NCBI RefSeq assembly: GCF_040784935.1 | Contig: NZ_CP160680.1 | Coordinates: 1,603,501-1,667,500 of the forward strand | Direction: 5' to 3' | DNA: 64,000 nt | DNA from: Lewinella sp. LCG006 | GTDB taxonomy: Bacteria > Bacteroidota > Bacteroidia > Chitinophagales > Saprospiraceae | Shown: piece after piece, positions 17,808 through 26,469 of the stretch | Position numbering within the stretch: the stretch's first letter is position 1 | How the letters are laid out: every line of letters begins with the position of its first letter | Made by a program: the position numbers and the translations under genes | Notes under the pieces: generated by a model | Databases searched by the model: none | Seen by the model: the letters and a program-made list of their open reading frames with translations, nothing else | Told to the model about the DNA's origin: nothing

Positions 17808-18830
17808 TTAGCGATCCGGCAATTCCAAAATTATCAACTCTATTCGTTCGTTTTTTTGTTGTGCACGTGGAGCACTACCAGGCACTAGTGGAGATAAATT
17901 ACCGTATCCACGGAAGCTCAACTGCTGAATTCCGGCACCCTGCTGCAACCAATAATCCATGATGTTTTGCGATCGCTCACGGGTAATTTGCTGCGCCATT
18001 ATTGGGTCGGCAATGCCAAAAGAATGCGACCTCACCTCAATGTAGAGATCTGGATAAGCCCTTAACAGTGTCGCCCAAGGGCTTAAAACATCTTGGGCCG
18101 AAGGCTGTAACTGACTGTCGTTGGGCAAAAAGTGAATCCCCTCAAGAATGATGATTTGTCCAGCTTGTAGGGGGGCTCCATTGGCAGGATTCACCAATGG
18201 CCCTTTTGCGGCGCCTACTTTCGCCTGCCAATCACTTGGGTTATTGAAGGTCGTATTTAATGAGGATTGGATGTCATTTTCCAACTCCTCAGGTGAAGGT
18301 CGTCGGCTAATAATGGGAGCATCGTAGTATTGAGGCATTTCCTCCGCTGTTTTGTAAGCAGGTAAGACGGGAGTAGTAGGAATGCTAGCATTGGGATTGC
18401 GACCTTCCTGAAGATTACGGCCAATTTCCATTTTCAGCTCGTCGGGATCTTCTAACACGGAAACTTTTGGAGCTCCTTTGCGGGAAATCGTCGATTGCCC
18501 TCCACTTTCAGCATCCGACCAGAGGTAGTTGTCGTCATCGGCGTCGGTTTGTTCTTGCGCTTGCTGATCAGCTTCTTCTTGGTGAAAGCGCCGAAAACGT
18601 TTTTTCATATCTTCCACTTCGGCGCGGTTATCAGCACGCCGTTGGAGTTCATCTTCCGTAAGCGGAGAACGGGTTGTCCAATTTTGGGTTAAACTATCCT
18701 GTACAGTAAGGGAGTCTTGTCGTAAGACAAGGCTGGTATCTACCGGCAAGGGTGGGGTTTGCGCCAAAACAGCCGTACTCATCATTAATCCAGCAAAAAA
18801 AAGCAAAATTGTGTGGTTTCTCATGGTCAA
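17808..18830 (-). CDS. OmpA-family peptidoglycan-binding envelope protein
   Basis: The protein is 340 aa with a signal peptide (ILLFFAGLMMSTAVLAQ). The middle ~170 residues are low-complexity, charged and Pro-rich. The C-terminal ~115 residues form an OmpA domain: ILEGIHFLPNDSQLQPSAQ, LLRAYPDLYIEVRSHS, ITRERSQNIMDYWLQQG and LSFRGYGNLSPLV, ending QKNERIELIIL. Such domains hold the outer membrane to peptidoglycan. An internal Met two codons later is an equally good start. There is no beta-barrel N-domain. Confidence 0.85.
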   Translation of the reverse strand: MTMRNHTILLFFAGLMMSTAVLAQTPPLPVDTSLVLRQDSLTVQDSLTQNWTTRSPLTEDELQRRADNRAEVEDMKKRFRRFHQEEADQQAQEQTDADDDNYLWSDAESGGQSTISRKGAPKVSVLEDPDELKMEIGRNLQEGRNPNASIPTTPVLPAYKTAEEMPQYYDAPIISRRPSPEELENDIQSSLNTTFNNPSDWQAKVGAAKGPLVNPANGAPLQAGQIIILEGIHFLPNDSQLQPSAQDVLSPWATLLRAYPDLYIEVRSHSFGIADPIMAQQITRERSQNIMDYWLQQGAGIQQLSFRGYGNLSPLVPGSAPRAQQKNERIELIILELPDR

Positions 18831-18915
18831 CAGCTTTGCTGTTAAGACGTAAGAGCTGATTATTAGTCACTTAACTAGACTTAGTGAAAGAGCTTGCTAC
18901 CCCAGAGTACGGCTT

Positions 18916-20109
18916 TTAACGTTTTTGAACCGGAAAAATCCTCCTCCCTTTTTGCCAAACACCTTCCAACTGGCGCAGATCCTCCATCGACTTTAAGGGA
19001 TCACCTTTAATCAGTAAAAAACTTGCAGCTGCACCCACTTGAAGGGGTAGTGGCCCGGCCAAACCAAAATAATGAGCACTTTTAACCGTAGCTCCAGCCA
19101 GACATTCCTGGTTAGGAATTCCAGCAGCGGCCAGCAAAATCAATTCTTCGTAAAGATCGCTGCCATGGTTGATGCCAAAATTGGGAGGATCGGTCCCTGC
19201 TAATACCTGTACTCCGACCCCATGCAATCGCCGGATTTCATTGAGTATTCCCAGGCTATCGAGTGTTTCTGCCGGTTTTTCCGCTTGTTGCTCAAAATAA
19301 GCAAGCAATTTCATGTTGGTAAGTGTAGTAGGGACGATGAAGAAATCCTCCCGCTGCTCAAACACTCGAAGCTCTTCGTCGGTCATGGCCCGATCAAACC
19401 AGACGTGCACCAGACCATCAATACCCAAGCGTGCCAGCTCTACACCATCGGCACAACGAGAAACGTGGGACACTACCTTCACCCCTCGTTCGTGGGCGGT
19501 TTGGATAATGGTATCTATCTGTTCAAAGCTCAGGGTAGGTCGCATCGGTTCTCGCAAAATTTTAATATAATCGACCCCTTCCGCAATACGATCAAGGGTA
19601 AACTGACGTGCAGAGGTGACGCTGTCAATAGTTGGCACTGGCATCCCGAATTGTGTGCCGTGCCCCCCTGGAACCGTCGCTCCTGAGCCCGCTGCATAGT
19701 AATGCGCGTAGCCGATCGTATCTTTAAACTGTCCTAAGAGTTGTGCCGTAAAAGCAGACCCATGCATATCACAGACCGCAAAAATGCCCGCCTGTGCTGC
19801 TTGTTGCAAATGGAAAGGAAACCAGGTATGCACATGGGTATTCACCAAACCAGGTAGCAAGGTATACCCCTCCCCATTAATGACTTGGCTAGCGCGGCGT
19901 TGGCGCGCCAACTGTGGCCCCAAATGCGTGATCATTCCGTCTTTAACGCCTATATCGGTCGCTTTGAGCACTTCATTTCCTGTAAAAACCTGCACGTCGG
20001 TAATGAGTAAATCCCACTGGTCGTCGGTCTGCCCATGAATGGATGACATCGCAACCGATAAAAGAAGGAACAGCAAAAGGTAAGGTTTCATAGCTTTAGT
20101 ATTCATCAA
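18916..20109 (-). CDS. Secreted amidohydrolase-family metal-dependent hydrolase
   Basis: The protein is 397 aa with a signal peptide (LLFLLLSVAMSSIHGQ). The metal ligands appear in order: HVH in GLVNTHVHTW, Lys-containing YIKILREP, His in VVSHVSRC, His in LVHVWFD and Asp in LAGTDPPNFG. This is the imidazolonepropionase/TatD-like amidohydrolase layout seen in secreted Bacteroidota enzymes. The substrate is unknown. The signal peptide supports a start at 20109 or at the Met six codons later. It is a single gene. Confidence 0.87.
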   Translation of the reverse strand: MMNTKAMKPYLLLFLLLSVAMSSIHGQTDDQWDLLITDVQVFTGNEVLKATDIGVKDGMITHLGPQLARQRRASQVINGEGYTLLPGLVNTHVHTWFPFHLQQAAQAGIFAVCDMHGSAFTAQLLGQFKDTIGYAHYYAAGSGATVPGGHGTQFGMPVPTIDSVTSARQFTLDRIAEGVDYIKILREPMRPTLSFEQIDTIIQTAHERGVKVVSHVSRCADGVELARLGIDGLVHVWFDRAMTDEELRVFEQREDFFIVPTTLTNMKLLAYFEQQAEKPAETLDSLGILNEIRRLHGVGVQVLAGTDPPNFGINHGSDLYEELILLAAAGIPNQECLAGATVKSAHYFGLAGPLPLQVGAAASFLLIKGDPLKSMEDLRQLEGVWQKGRRIFPVQKR

Positions 20110-20163
20110 TAGTAATAGCTCCTAAAATTACGCAAGCATTTATACAACGCTCCACTTTAGTAA

Positions 20164-20200
20164 TTTAGCTTCGCTGATCGTCGCAAACTCCTCAAAGTTG
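20164..20200. repeat. 37-bp segment shared with MITE copy 1
   Basis: TTTAGCTTCGCTGATCGTCG and the bases that follow match, inverted, the extra segment at 1811-1847 in MITE copy 1, with only about four differences. It runs directly into the hairpin repeat at 20200. It seems to be a piece of a repeat that recombines between families. Confidence 0.6.
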
Positions 20201-20323
20201 ACGGAAATAAATGAAACAACTTTCTTTTGAGATTTTTGAAAATTTTCTAAACAATCTCCTTATAGTCAATTGTTTAGAAGATTTTCAAAAATCGAAAGCT
20301 GTTTCACTTATTTTTTCTCCGTC
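20200..20323. repeat. Long hairpin repeat with conserved ends, copy 2 (124 bp)
   Basis: It begins GACGGAAATAAA and ends TTATTTTTTCTCCGTC, the same ends as 14474-14596. The internal arms pair nearly perfectly (GATTTTTGAAAATTTTCTAA with its mate) but differ in sequence from copy 1. It sits 2 bp after the stop of the CoiA-like gene (minus strand), the same relative position as copy 1 has to lon. Confidence 0.8.
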
Positions 20324-20325
20324 TC

Positions 20326-21195
20326 TTATCGACCAATTTCTATTCCTGGATTACAAAGCACTTCTATGGGCAAAGTATTGATGTTGTGATAACCCACGAA
20401 CTGCTGCTGGTAATTGATTTTTCGGCAATGCTCACAATGCAGGCAATCCTGAAAAACCCTGGCGTAGGAGTGGCCTTCTCTAAAGCACCGGCGAACAAAG
20501 CGGAGATTTCGCGGACAGCGATACACGTGGTAATGGTAGTACTGTCCCTGCTTACTGCGATACACTTTCCGAACCGTAGCTGTCTGGGCCAATTTGTACT
20601 CATAACGGTGTTGCCAGGGATGAAACAACCACCTTCTGTTTTGGGAACCCTCTATAACACTCAAGGTTAACTGCTCCAGATTCCCCGCCGGATAATGAAG
20701 CAAATGTTGTTCATAAATACGGAGCATGTCTACTTCCACCGTTGGCAGATTGAGCTGTGCCAGGCGATGTATTTTCCGTTGCTCTGTCGAGTGGGTAACG
20801 CTTATTTCTACACCAAGCTCCTGTGGCCCGTCTTGCAGCAAGATATCTATTTGCGTACCCCCCAAGCGCGCTTCTTCTTTTGCTTTGGCAAACGCCTCTT
20901 CTCGACTTGCACGGAGTTGTTTAGCACGATAAGCATGGAGCGCCGGTGTACGAATACGCTTATGTTTGGCCACGATGGCTTTACCCAATAAGTGTAAAGA
21001 GGTTTCAAATGCAGCAGCACAATCAAATCCTTTTAGATGGGCAAAATGATGACGATTGCGGCGGCCTTTTTTTGCGATAAGCGGCACACGGCAAGCAGGA
21101 CAGGTACAAGCACAGGCACGGCCACTTGGTACTTCACTGATGTGCACCCATTCGCCTTCGCGCAAGGCAAAAATCAACTGGTTGGTCTTTTTCAC
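20326..21195 (-). CDS. CoiA-like competence/nuclease family protein
   Basis: With the GTG start at 21195 the protein is 289 aa; longer in-frame sequence upstream adds a hydrophobic stretch unlike the family. The N-terminus LIFALREGEWVHISEV, then CTCPACRVPL with HHFAH about 20 residues on, matches the zinc-finger-like opening of CoiA proteins. The nuclease-like core has GGTQIDILLQ and LGVEISVTHS (Asp and Glu of a PD-(D/E)xK-like site). The C-terminus has a further Cys-rich segment (CLHCEHC). CoiA acts on DNA taken up in competence in Firmicutes; the role here is unknown. No other competence gene is near. Confidence 0.68.
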   Translation of the reverse strand: MKKTNQLIFALREGEWVHISEVPSGRACACTCPACRVPLIAKKGRRNRHHFAHLKGFDCAAAFETSLHLLGKAIVAKHKRIRTPALHAYRAKQLRASREEAFAKAKEEARLGGTQIDILLQDGPQELGVEISVTHSTEQRKIHRLAQLNLPTVEVDMLRIYEQHLLHYPAGNLEQLTLSVIEGSQNRRWLFHPWQHRYEYKLAQTATVRKVYRSKQGQYYHYHVYRCPRNLRFVRRCFREGHSYARVFQDCLHCEHCRKINYQQQFVGYHNINTLPIEVLCNPGIEIGR

Positions 21196-21461
21196 AATAA
21201 AAATATTCAATAAGAAGAAAAAGACACTGCCAGTGAGGGGAAGAGATAAGTATGAACGCGTAATGCAGTGCGTTTGTGAGGGTATAAAAATAAGGTGATT
21301 CAATTTAGGTTCAACACTAAATTGGTGTTTTTTTCAGAAAAACATATGGGTACTAACAGCATGTCTCCAATAGCCTATTGCTGCTAGTGGTCTTAGCGAC
21401 GATTGAATCGCCGCGCATCCCCTGTCCGTTGGCCAGGCGTGCTTTACGACTTTCGTTATGC

Positions 21462-22802
21462 CTACCTAAACAATTTCTCTACCTTACTGATCGCCTCGGG
21501 CAAGGTAAAGACAATCACTTTATCGTTGACTTCAAGCTGAAAATCACCGTCGGGGAAAAGGCTTTCTTCACCGCGAATTACGCCACCAATCAATGCGGCT
21601 TCGGGGAAGTGAAGTTCCCGTAATGGCTTCCGGGTAAGTTGGTTGGGTTTGTGTACGATAAACTCAATGACCTCTGCGTCTACACCGTGCAGACTGGTAA
21701 TGGCCTCTACTTTCCCCTGGCGAACAAAACGAAAGATGTTATTGGCCGCTATCAATTTTTTATTGATCAGGGTATCTACCCCGATATTTTGTGAAATATG
21801 GACGTATTCTTTGTTTTCTACCTGGGCGATGGTTTTGTACACCCCATGGTTTTTGGCCGTAAGGCTCGCAATGATATTGGTTTCGGAATTACCCGTCAGT
21901 GCAATAAAGGCGTCCATGTTATCCAGGCCTTCTTCTACCAGAAGATTTACATTACTGAAATCGCCATTGATGATGAGTGTCTCTGTAAGGGTTTCCGAAA
22001 ATGTTTTACAACATTCCTTGTTGTTAGCGATCAAAGTGACGTTGTAATCTTTTTCCAAAAGCTGGGCAGTAGCGCGGCTAAGTTCTGAACCGCCCATAAT
22101 CATGATCTTACGAACATCTACTTTTCTACAATCGATAAATTTCCGTAGATCATCGATTCTTGATTTTGCGGTAATAAAATAAACGTGGTCATTGACCCGC
22201 AAGATGGTTTCACCACGAGGAATAATCGTCCGATGCCCTCTTAGTACGGCTATGGGGCGCAGATCGATTTCCTTGGCACGATCCGGCAAATCTTTAAGGC
22301 GGATGTTTATCAAAGGAGATGACTCGTCCAAAGTCACGCCCACCAGACTGATACGGCCTTCCTCAAACTCGAAAATATCCGTAAAGTAGGCCTGCTTGAC
22401 CAGTCGACGGATTTCCTCGGCGGCTAGATAAACCGGAGAGATAAGGTTATCAACGCCCAGCTCCGCAAAGGTTTGTCGCTGTGATTCTGCGAGGTATTCT
22501 TCGTTGTTTACCCGAGCTATCGTCTGCCGGGCACCCATCTTTTTTGCGAGGATGCAGACAATAAGGTTCGTCTTTTCAGACGTCGTAACGGCCAATACCA
22601 TATTGGCATTACCTACTTCGGCCTGTTTTAAAACATCAATGGAGCCACAATCCCCCTTGATGGTCAACACATCTAGATGGCTGGAGGCATAGTCCAATAC
22701 TTCTTGATCCAAATCGATCAGTGTGATGTCCTGGTTTTCGTAAGATAGCAACTCTGCTAGGTGAAAACCAACGTCTCCTGCTCCGGCAATTATTATTTTC
22801 AT
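21462..22802 (-). CDS. trkA: Trk potassium uptake regulatory subunit TrkA
   Basis: The protein is 446 aa, the full two-half TrkA. Each half has an NAD-binding Rossmann fold (first IIIAGAGDVGFHLAELL, second IMIMGGSELSRATAQLL) followed by a TrkA-C domain; the first is IRLKDLPDR-containing, the last ends LEVNDKVIVFTLPEA. It gates the TrkH/TrkG potassium channel at the inner membrane. No trkH is visible next to it, which is unusual because the two are often paired. It is divergent from the LMW-PTP gene. Confidence 0.93.
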   Translation of the reverse strand: MKIIIAGAGDVGFHLAELLSYENQDITLIDLDQEVLDYASSHLDVLTIKGDCGSIDVLKQAEVGNANMVLAVTTSEKTNLIVCILAKKMGARQTIARVNNEEYLAESQRQTFAELGVDNLISPVYLAAEEIRRLVKQAYFTDIFEFEEGRISLVGVTLDESSPLINIRLKDLPDRAKEIDLRPIAVLRGHRTIIPRGETILRVNDHVYFITAKSRIDDLRKFIDCRKVDVRKIMIMGGSELSRATAQLLEKDYNVTLIANNKECCKTFSETLTETLIINGDFSNVNLLVEEGLDNMDAFIALTGNSETNIIASLTAKNHGVYKTIAQVENKEYVHISQNIGVDTLINKKLIAANNIFRFVRQGKVEAITSLHGVDAEVIEFIVHKPNQLTRKPLRELHFPEAALIGGVIRGEESLFPDGDFQLEVNDKVIVFTLPEAISKVEKLFR

Positions 22803-22915
22803 GTCGCAAATTTACTGCATAAATTCAAGGAAATAAGGAGAATATTGGTAACAACTGTCACATTTCTACCTCGAAATACGTTATTTTATGCGGAACCTAT
22901 TAACACCCCCACTAA

Positions 22916-23389
22916 ATGTCTATCCCCATGAAGATTTTAATGGTTTGCTTAGGTAATATCTGCCGTAGCCCCCTAGCAGAAGGAATTTTACAAAACAAGG
23001 TCAAACAGCAACAGCTCGACTGGTGGGTCGATTCTGCTGGTACGGGTGCATATCATGTCGGCGAACAGCCTGATCCTCGCTCTCGGGCAGTTGCCCAAAA
23101 ACATGGCATCGATATCAATATGCAGCGAGCCCGCCAATTTACTGCTGCAGATTTGGAAAAATTTGATTTTATCTTTGCGATGGATCGTAGCAATTACCGC
23201 AATATTTTAGCCTTGGCAACGACACCAAAACAGAAGGAAAAAGTTCACCTTATCCTCGAATTCACCGGGGCTGCTGAGCAAAATGTCCCCGATCCCTACT
23301 GGGATGATAATGGCTTCGAACAGGTTTACCAAATGCTGGATAAAGCTTGTAGCCGATTGTTGAAAATAGTGGAAGAGAAAGTGAGCTAG
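22916..23389 (+). CDS. Low-molecular-weight protein-tyrosine phosphatase
   Basis: The protein is 157 aa. The catalytic loop CLGNICRS lies at the N-terminus (nucleophile Cys11, Arg17) and the general acid Asp is in VPDPYWDD near residue 127. Both fit the LMW-PTP family exactly, as does the length. It hydrolyses phosphotyrosine; in bacteria it often controls exopolysaccharide kinases, none of which is nearby. A second ATG at 22928 (MKILMV) is as likely a start. The repeat with the nested IS follows. Confidence 0.93.
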   Translation: MSIPMKILMVCLGNICRSPLAEGILQNKVKQQQLDWWVDSAGTGAYHVGEQPDPRSRAVAQKHGIDINMQRARQFTAADLEKFDFIFAMDRSNYRNILALATTPKQKEKVHLILEFTGAAEQNVPDPYWDDNGFEQVYQMLDKACSRLLKIVEEKVS

Positions 23390-23514
23390 AAAACCTCCCC
23401 TTCGGGTTACCTTTACGTCGCATTTGCAATAGACTTGTTCGTCCGGGGGGCTTTGGTAGGAAGACGCCGCTATCTTTTGTTCCCGCAAGCGAGCAAAGTG
23501 GGAACATAGCCTTA

Positions 23515-25111
23515 CAGGGTGACCGGGAATAGGATTAGTTTAAGGCATAGAAAAATGTTATCATGTGTAACTATGGCGAAATTTAAGAATTATGAAATCG
23601 GGTCTGATCACTCAGTGATGATTGATTTAAGCCAACATCTTCCTTCCGAGCACCTAAGCAAGCAGATGGAGAGGATAATATCCAGCTTAGATACAAGTGC
23701 CATTGAGGCAACATATAGTGGTCTTGGACAAAATGCTTTGCATCCTAAATTACTGCTCAGTATCATTTTTTATGGATATGCCGTAGGCATTCGGAGCGGT
23801 CGGAAGTTAGCCAAAGCCTGTGAGGAAAACCTTGGCTTCATTTATTTGAGTAAAAACTATGGTCCTCAAAAGAGTTGCATCAATGATTTTCGTAGAGATA
23901 ACTATCTGCATTTTGGAGATCTTTTCGTCCAAGTACTAAAAAAGTGTCAGGAATTTGGTTTGGGGGATGCCACTTTTAGTATTGTGGATGGTAGCAAAGA
24001 GGAATCCAATAGCTCCAAGGGTCGGACAAAAACGGCAGCACAATATGAAAAATGGCAACAGGTACTCTTGGATGATATTGCCTCATTAGAAAAAGAGCCT
24101 TCTGATGAGGGATCTCAAAAAAAAAATAGTAGCGAACAAACGCCTGTACAAAAAAATCAGTGATGCCATTGAGGTCATGAAAACCGATGAGTCCAAAAAG
24201 ACGATGAACTTAACCGATCCGGATGCCCCGATCATGAAAGGTAAAAAAGGAAACTTTGATACGAATTATAATATCCAGGTAGCCTGTAGTGAAGATCAAA
24301 TTATCTCCTATAATAATGTGGTCTTAGATGGCAATGATAAAGCACAACTGATCCCTGCTCTTCAAGGCATTCAAGCCAACACTGGTCAACAGGTCCAGGT
24401 TGTCCTAGCCGATGCTGACTTTGGCACTTTCGACAGTTTTGAATACATGGACACCAACAACATCTGTGGATACGTCCCTTACCGAGACATGAATGCCACT
24501 TTTGAAAATCAACCTTTTAATAGTGTTCATTTTGACTATGACGATCAACGAGATGTATACACTTGCCCGGCTAAGCACACCCTATCGTTCAAAAGCATTA
24601 AAATAGACCGGACTCGTAATAAAGAATATCGCCAATATCGCACGACGGCGTGTAAAAACTGCCCTTTCAAAGATGAATGTACTCCTAAGAGGTCTCCTTA
24701 TCGTACGATCTTAAGAGAAGTAAGACAAGCATTAAGAGACCAAATGAAGCAGCGATTAAATATCCCAGAAGGCAAAAAGATGTATAACCGACGACTACAC
24801 CCCATTGAAGCCATTTTTGGCCATTTGAAATACAATCTGGGATATACTCGGTTTTTACTCCGGGGCCTGGAAAAAGTAAAAGCGGAATTTACGTTGATGT
24901 GCTTGGCCAATAACTTACGTAAATTGGCCAAGTACCTCCTTTTTCCATCAATTTGGACAGTAAAGGCCATATTTTGGCTTCTCAAGGCACAAAACATCTT
25001 GTTTAACCCGATTTTTCAAAGAACTTGGCCGGAACCAATGGATCAATTCGCAGGAGTTACACTTGCTTATTTATCCTCATGTATTCCCAAATCCTATTCC
25101 CGGTCACCCTG
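23515..25111 (+). mobile_element. IS1182-like insertion sequence (1597 bp)
   Basis: The ends are inverted: CAGGGTGACCGGGAATAGGA at the left and its exact complement at the right. They are flanked by a direct CTTA duplication (23511-23514 and 25112-25115). Inside is a DDE transposase in two overlapping frames. The family assignment rests on the DUF772-like N-domain and the spacing of the catalytic motifs, not on a search. Confidence 0.9.
23573..24163 (+). CDS. IS1182-like transposase, N-terminal frame
   Basis: This frame encodes about 196 aa from the ATG at 23573 (MAKFKNYEIG). It holds the DUF772-type N-domain (ALHPKLLLSIIFYGYAVGIR, FIYLSKNYGPQKSCINDFRR) and the first catalytic Asp in SIVDGSKEESNSSKG. 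At a run of ten A (24117-24126) the frame leaves the rest of the transposase and stops after 12 further residues. The second frame continues the protein if one A is skipped. In-frame sequence upstream of the chosen start reaches back into the terminal repeat. Confidence 0.8.
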   Translation: MAKFKNYEIGSDHSVMIDLSQHLPSEHLSKQMERIISSLDTSAIEATYSGLGQNALHPKLLLSIIFYGYAVGIRSGRKLAKACEENLGFIYLSKNYGPQKSCINDFRRDNYLHFGDLFVQVLKKCQEFGLGDATFSIVDGSKEESNSSKGRTKTAAQYEKWQQVLLDDIASLEKEPSDEGSQKKNSSEQTPVQKNQ

Positions 25112-25124
25112 CTTAGCTACGTGA
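24105..25124 (+). CDS. IS1182-like transposase, C-terminal frame
   Basis: This frame supplies the rest of the DDE domain: LTDPDAPIMKGKKGNFDTNY, the second catalytic Asp in VVLADADFGTFDS, a CPFKDEC zinc-like segment and the catalytic Glu in HPIEAIFGHLKYNLGYTRFL. It would join the upstream frame at the A10 tract by a one-base skip. The frame has no stop inside the IS; it reads through the right inverted repeat and ends 13 bp into the flank. Whether an active full-length enzyme is made depends on slippage or on the A-run being a mutation. Confidence 0.8.
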   Translation: MRDLKKKIVANKRLYKKISDAIEVMKTDESKKTMNLTDPDAPIMKGKKGNFDTNYNIQVACSEDQIISYNNVVLDGNDKAQLIPALQGIQANTGQQVQVVLADADFGTFDSFEYMDTNNICGYVPYRDMNATFENQPFNSVHFDYDDQRDVYTCPAKHTLSFKSIKIDRTRNKEYRQYRTTACKNCPFKDECTPKRSPYRTILREVRQALRDQMKQRLNIPEGKKMYNRRLHPIEAIFGHLKYNLGYTRFLLRGLEKVKAEFTLMCLANNLRKLAKYLLFPSIWTVKAIFWLLKAQNILFNPIFQRTWPEPMDQFAGVTLAYLSSCIPKSYSRSPCLAT

Positions 25125-25212
25125 CCAATTTGGTTGCGAAGTGGGAGCGGAAGAGAGCAAGTCAGCCCCCAAATGTTCCCGGCCGAACAAGTCTAATAAA
25201 CATCAAAAAAAT

Positions 25213-26370
25213 ATGCGACCATCTTACATCTTTCTCTTGTTTTTCGCTGCCTTATGCGCCAACCGTCTATTTGCTCAAGAGGCACCTATGGTCTATCCCT
25301 TCGCTTACCAAAACCAATGGGGTATTGTGCAGGAGGATCGGGTAGTTGTGATGACGCCTCAGTTGGATAGTATCGGCTTTTTTTTCAATCCTGAACCATC
25401 GAAAAGATATGCCCTTGCCCTTGATGATCAAAAATATGGGCTCCTCAATGCTGATGGTAGTTGGTTGGCAAAACCTAAATTGGACAGTATTGGCGACATT
25501 GAGTATTACGCCACTAGCACCCATTGGGCGGTAAGTAAGGGTAAGTTTGGTCTACTTTCTACCAAGGCCAAAAAAGCGAAGTGGCTGGTCAAGCCAACAT
25601 TCACCACCGTGACCGAATTTGAGGGTCGAAAAGTAGCCTTAGCGAGCGTCGCCATTGATGGTCGTTGGGGAGTGATCAATGGCGACGGCATACTTATCGC
25701 CCCCTGTATTTACGAGGAGGTAAAATTGCTGGATGATTATTCTGGCTACCCAGATTATAAACTGACCCTAAACGGTGAGCATAGTTATATTGACGCATTT
25801 GGAGTAGCCCTCTCACCAGAAAGAATAAAGGAAATAGAAGACGACCTGGAAATGTGGGGGGATGATATCGTTTTTGAAGACCAAAGCATTGACGAAAGTA
25901 CCAGCCGACCACGGTTTCAGATCAACCAACAAAAAAATCCTAACGGCGGCACTGATATTATTCTGACAAAAAATGGTAGCGAAACCGAGCGGGTGAATGT
26001 ACCCGATGGATATTCTATCCAGGAAACTAAGCTAAACGAAAATTATGGCAATGCAGCACTGGGCTACATTCTGGTAAAAAAAGAAAACAAATATGGTTTC
26101 TGGGCCTCTAATGGCACACTTGCAAGCCCCCCCATATACGACCAGATCAACTGGGTGAGCTCTAACCGTTACGGACAATTGGCGTACCTTCACAAAGGGG
26201 AAAAAGTAGGCCTCGCCAATTATCGGGGTGATCAAATTTTCCCTGCGGCGTTTACCAGCATTACGGAATTCAACCATCGTTTCCGACTTGTCCATCCCGA
26301 TGGCTACCTTGGCTACGGTGATGAAAATGGTAAAATCTTCCTTCCTCAAAACGTTGACATCACCGAATAA
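25213..26370 (+). CDS. Secreted WG-repeat protein
   Basis: From the ATG at 25213 the protein is 385 aa with a signal peptide (FLLFFAALCANRLFAQ). The body consists of WG-type repeats of about 45-60 residues: YQNQWGIVQEDRVV, DQKYGLLNADGSWL, KGKFGLLSTKAKKA, DGRWGVINGDGILI, ENKYGFWASNGTLA and KVGLANYRGDQIF. Function unknown. The longer in-frame start would include the end of the 171-bp repeat and is rejected. Its promoter must lie in or beyond that repeat. Confidence 0.85.
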   Translation: MRPSYIFLLFFAALCANRLFAQEAPMVYPFAYQNQWGIVQEDRVVVMTPQLDSIGFFFNPEPSKRYALALDDQKYGLLNADGSWLAKPKLDSIGDIEYYATSTHWAVSKGKFGLLSTKAKKAKWLVKPTFTTVTEFEGRKVALASVAIDGRWGVINGDGILIAPCIYEEVKLLDDYSGYPDYKLTLNGEHSYIDAFGVALSPERIKEIEDDLEMWGDDIVFEDQSIDESTSRPRFQINQQKNPNGGTDIILTKNGSETERVNVPDGYSIQETKLNENYGNAALGYILVKKENKYGFWASNGTLASPPIYDQINWVSSNRYGQLAYLHKGEKVGLANYRGDQIFPAAFTSITEFNHRFRLVHPDGYLGYGDENGKIFLPQNVDITE

Positions 26371-26469
26371 CAAAACCAAATCATTTATCTTGGTTCGTGT
26401 ACAAATAACACATTAATTCCTACCTTAGAGCCTTGGCGAAATTTTTGATGGAATTAATACAAATTACCT

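Larger units (their letters stand above)
23427..25198. repeat. 170-bp repeat family, copy 1 (split by an IS)
   Basis: The outer ends are CAATAGACTTGTT and, at the other side, AACAAGTCTAATA, forming terminal inverted repeats. Removing the 1597-bp IS and one 4-bp duplication leaves about 171 bp. The reverse complement then aligns with the intact 170-bp copy at 50578-50747 (both have GGGATCATTTCGGGGGC-like and CTTAGCTACG segments). The right end stops 14 bp before the next gene's start codon. Confidence 0.75.
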
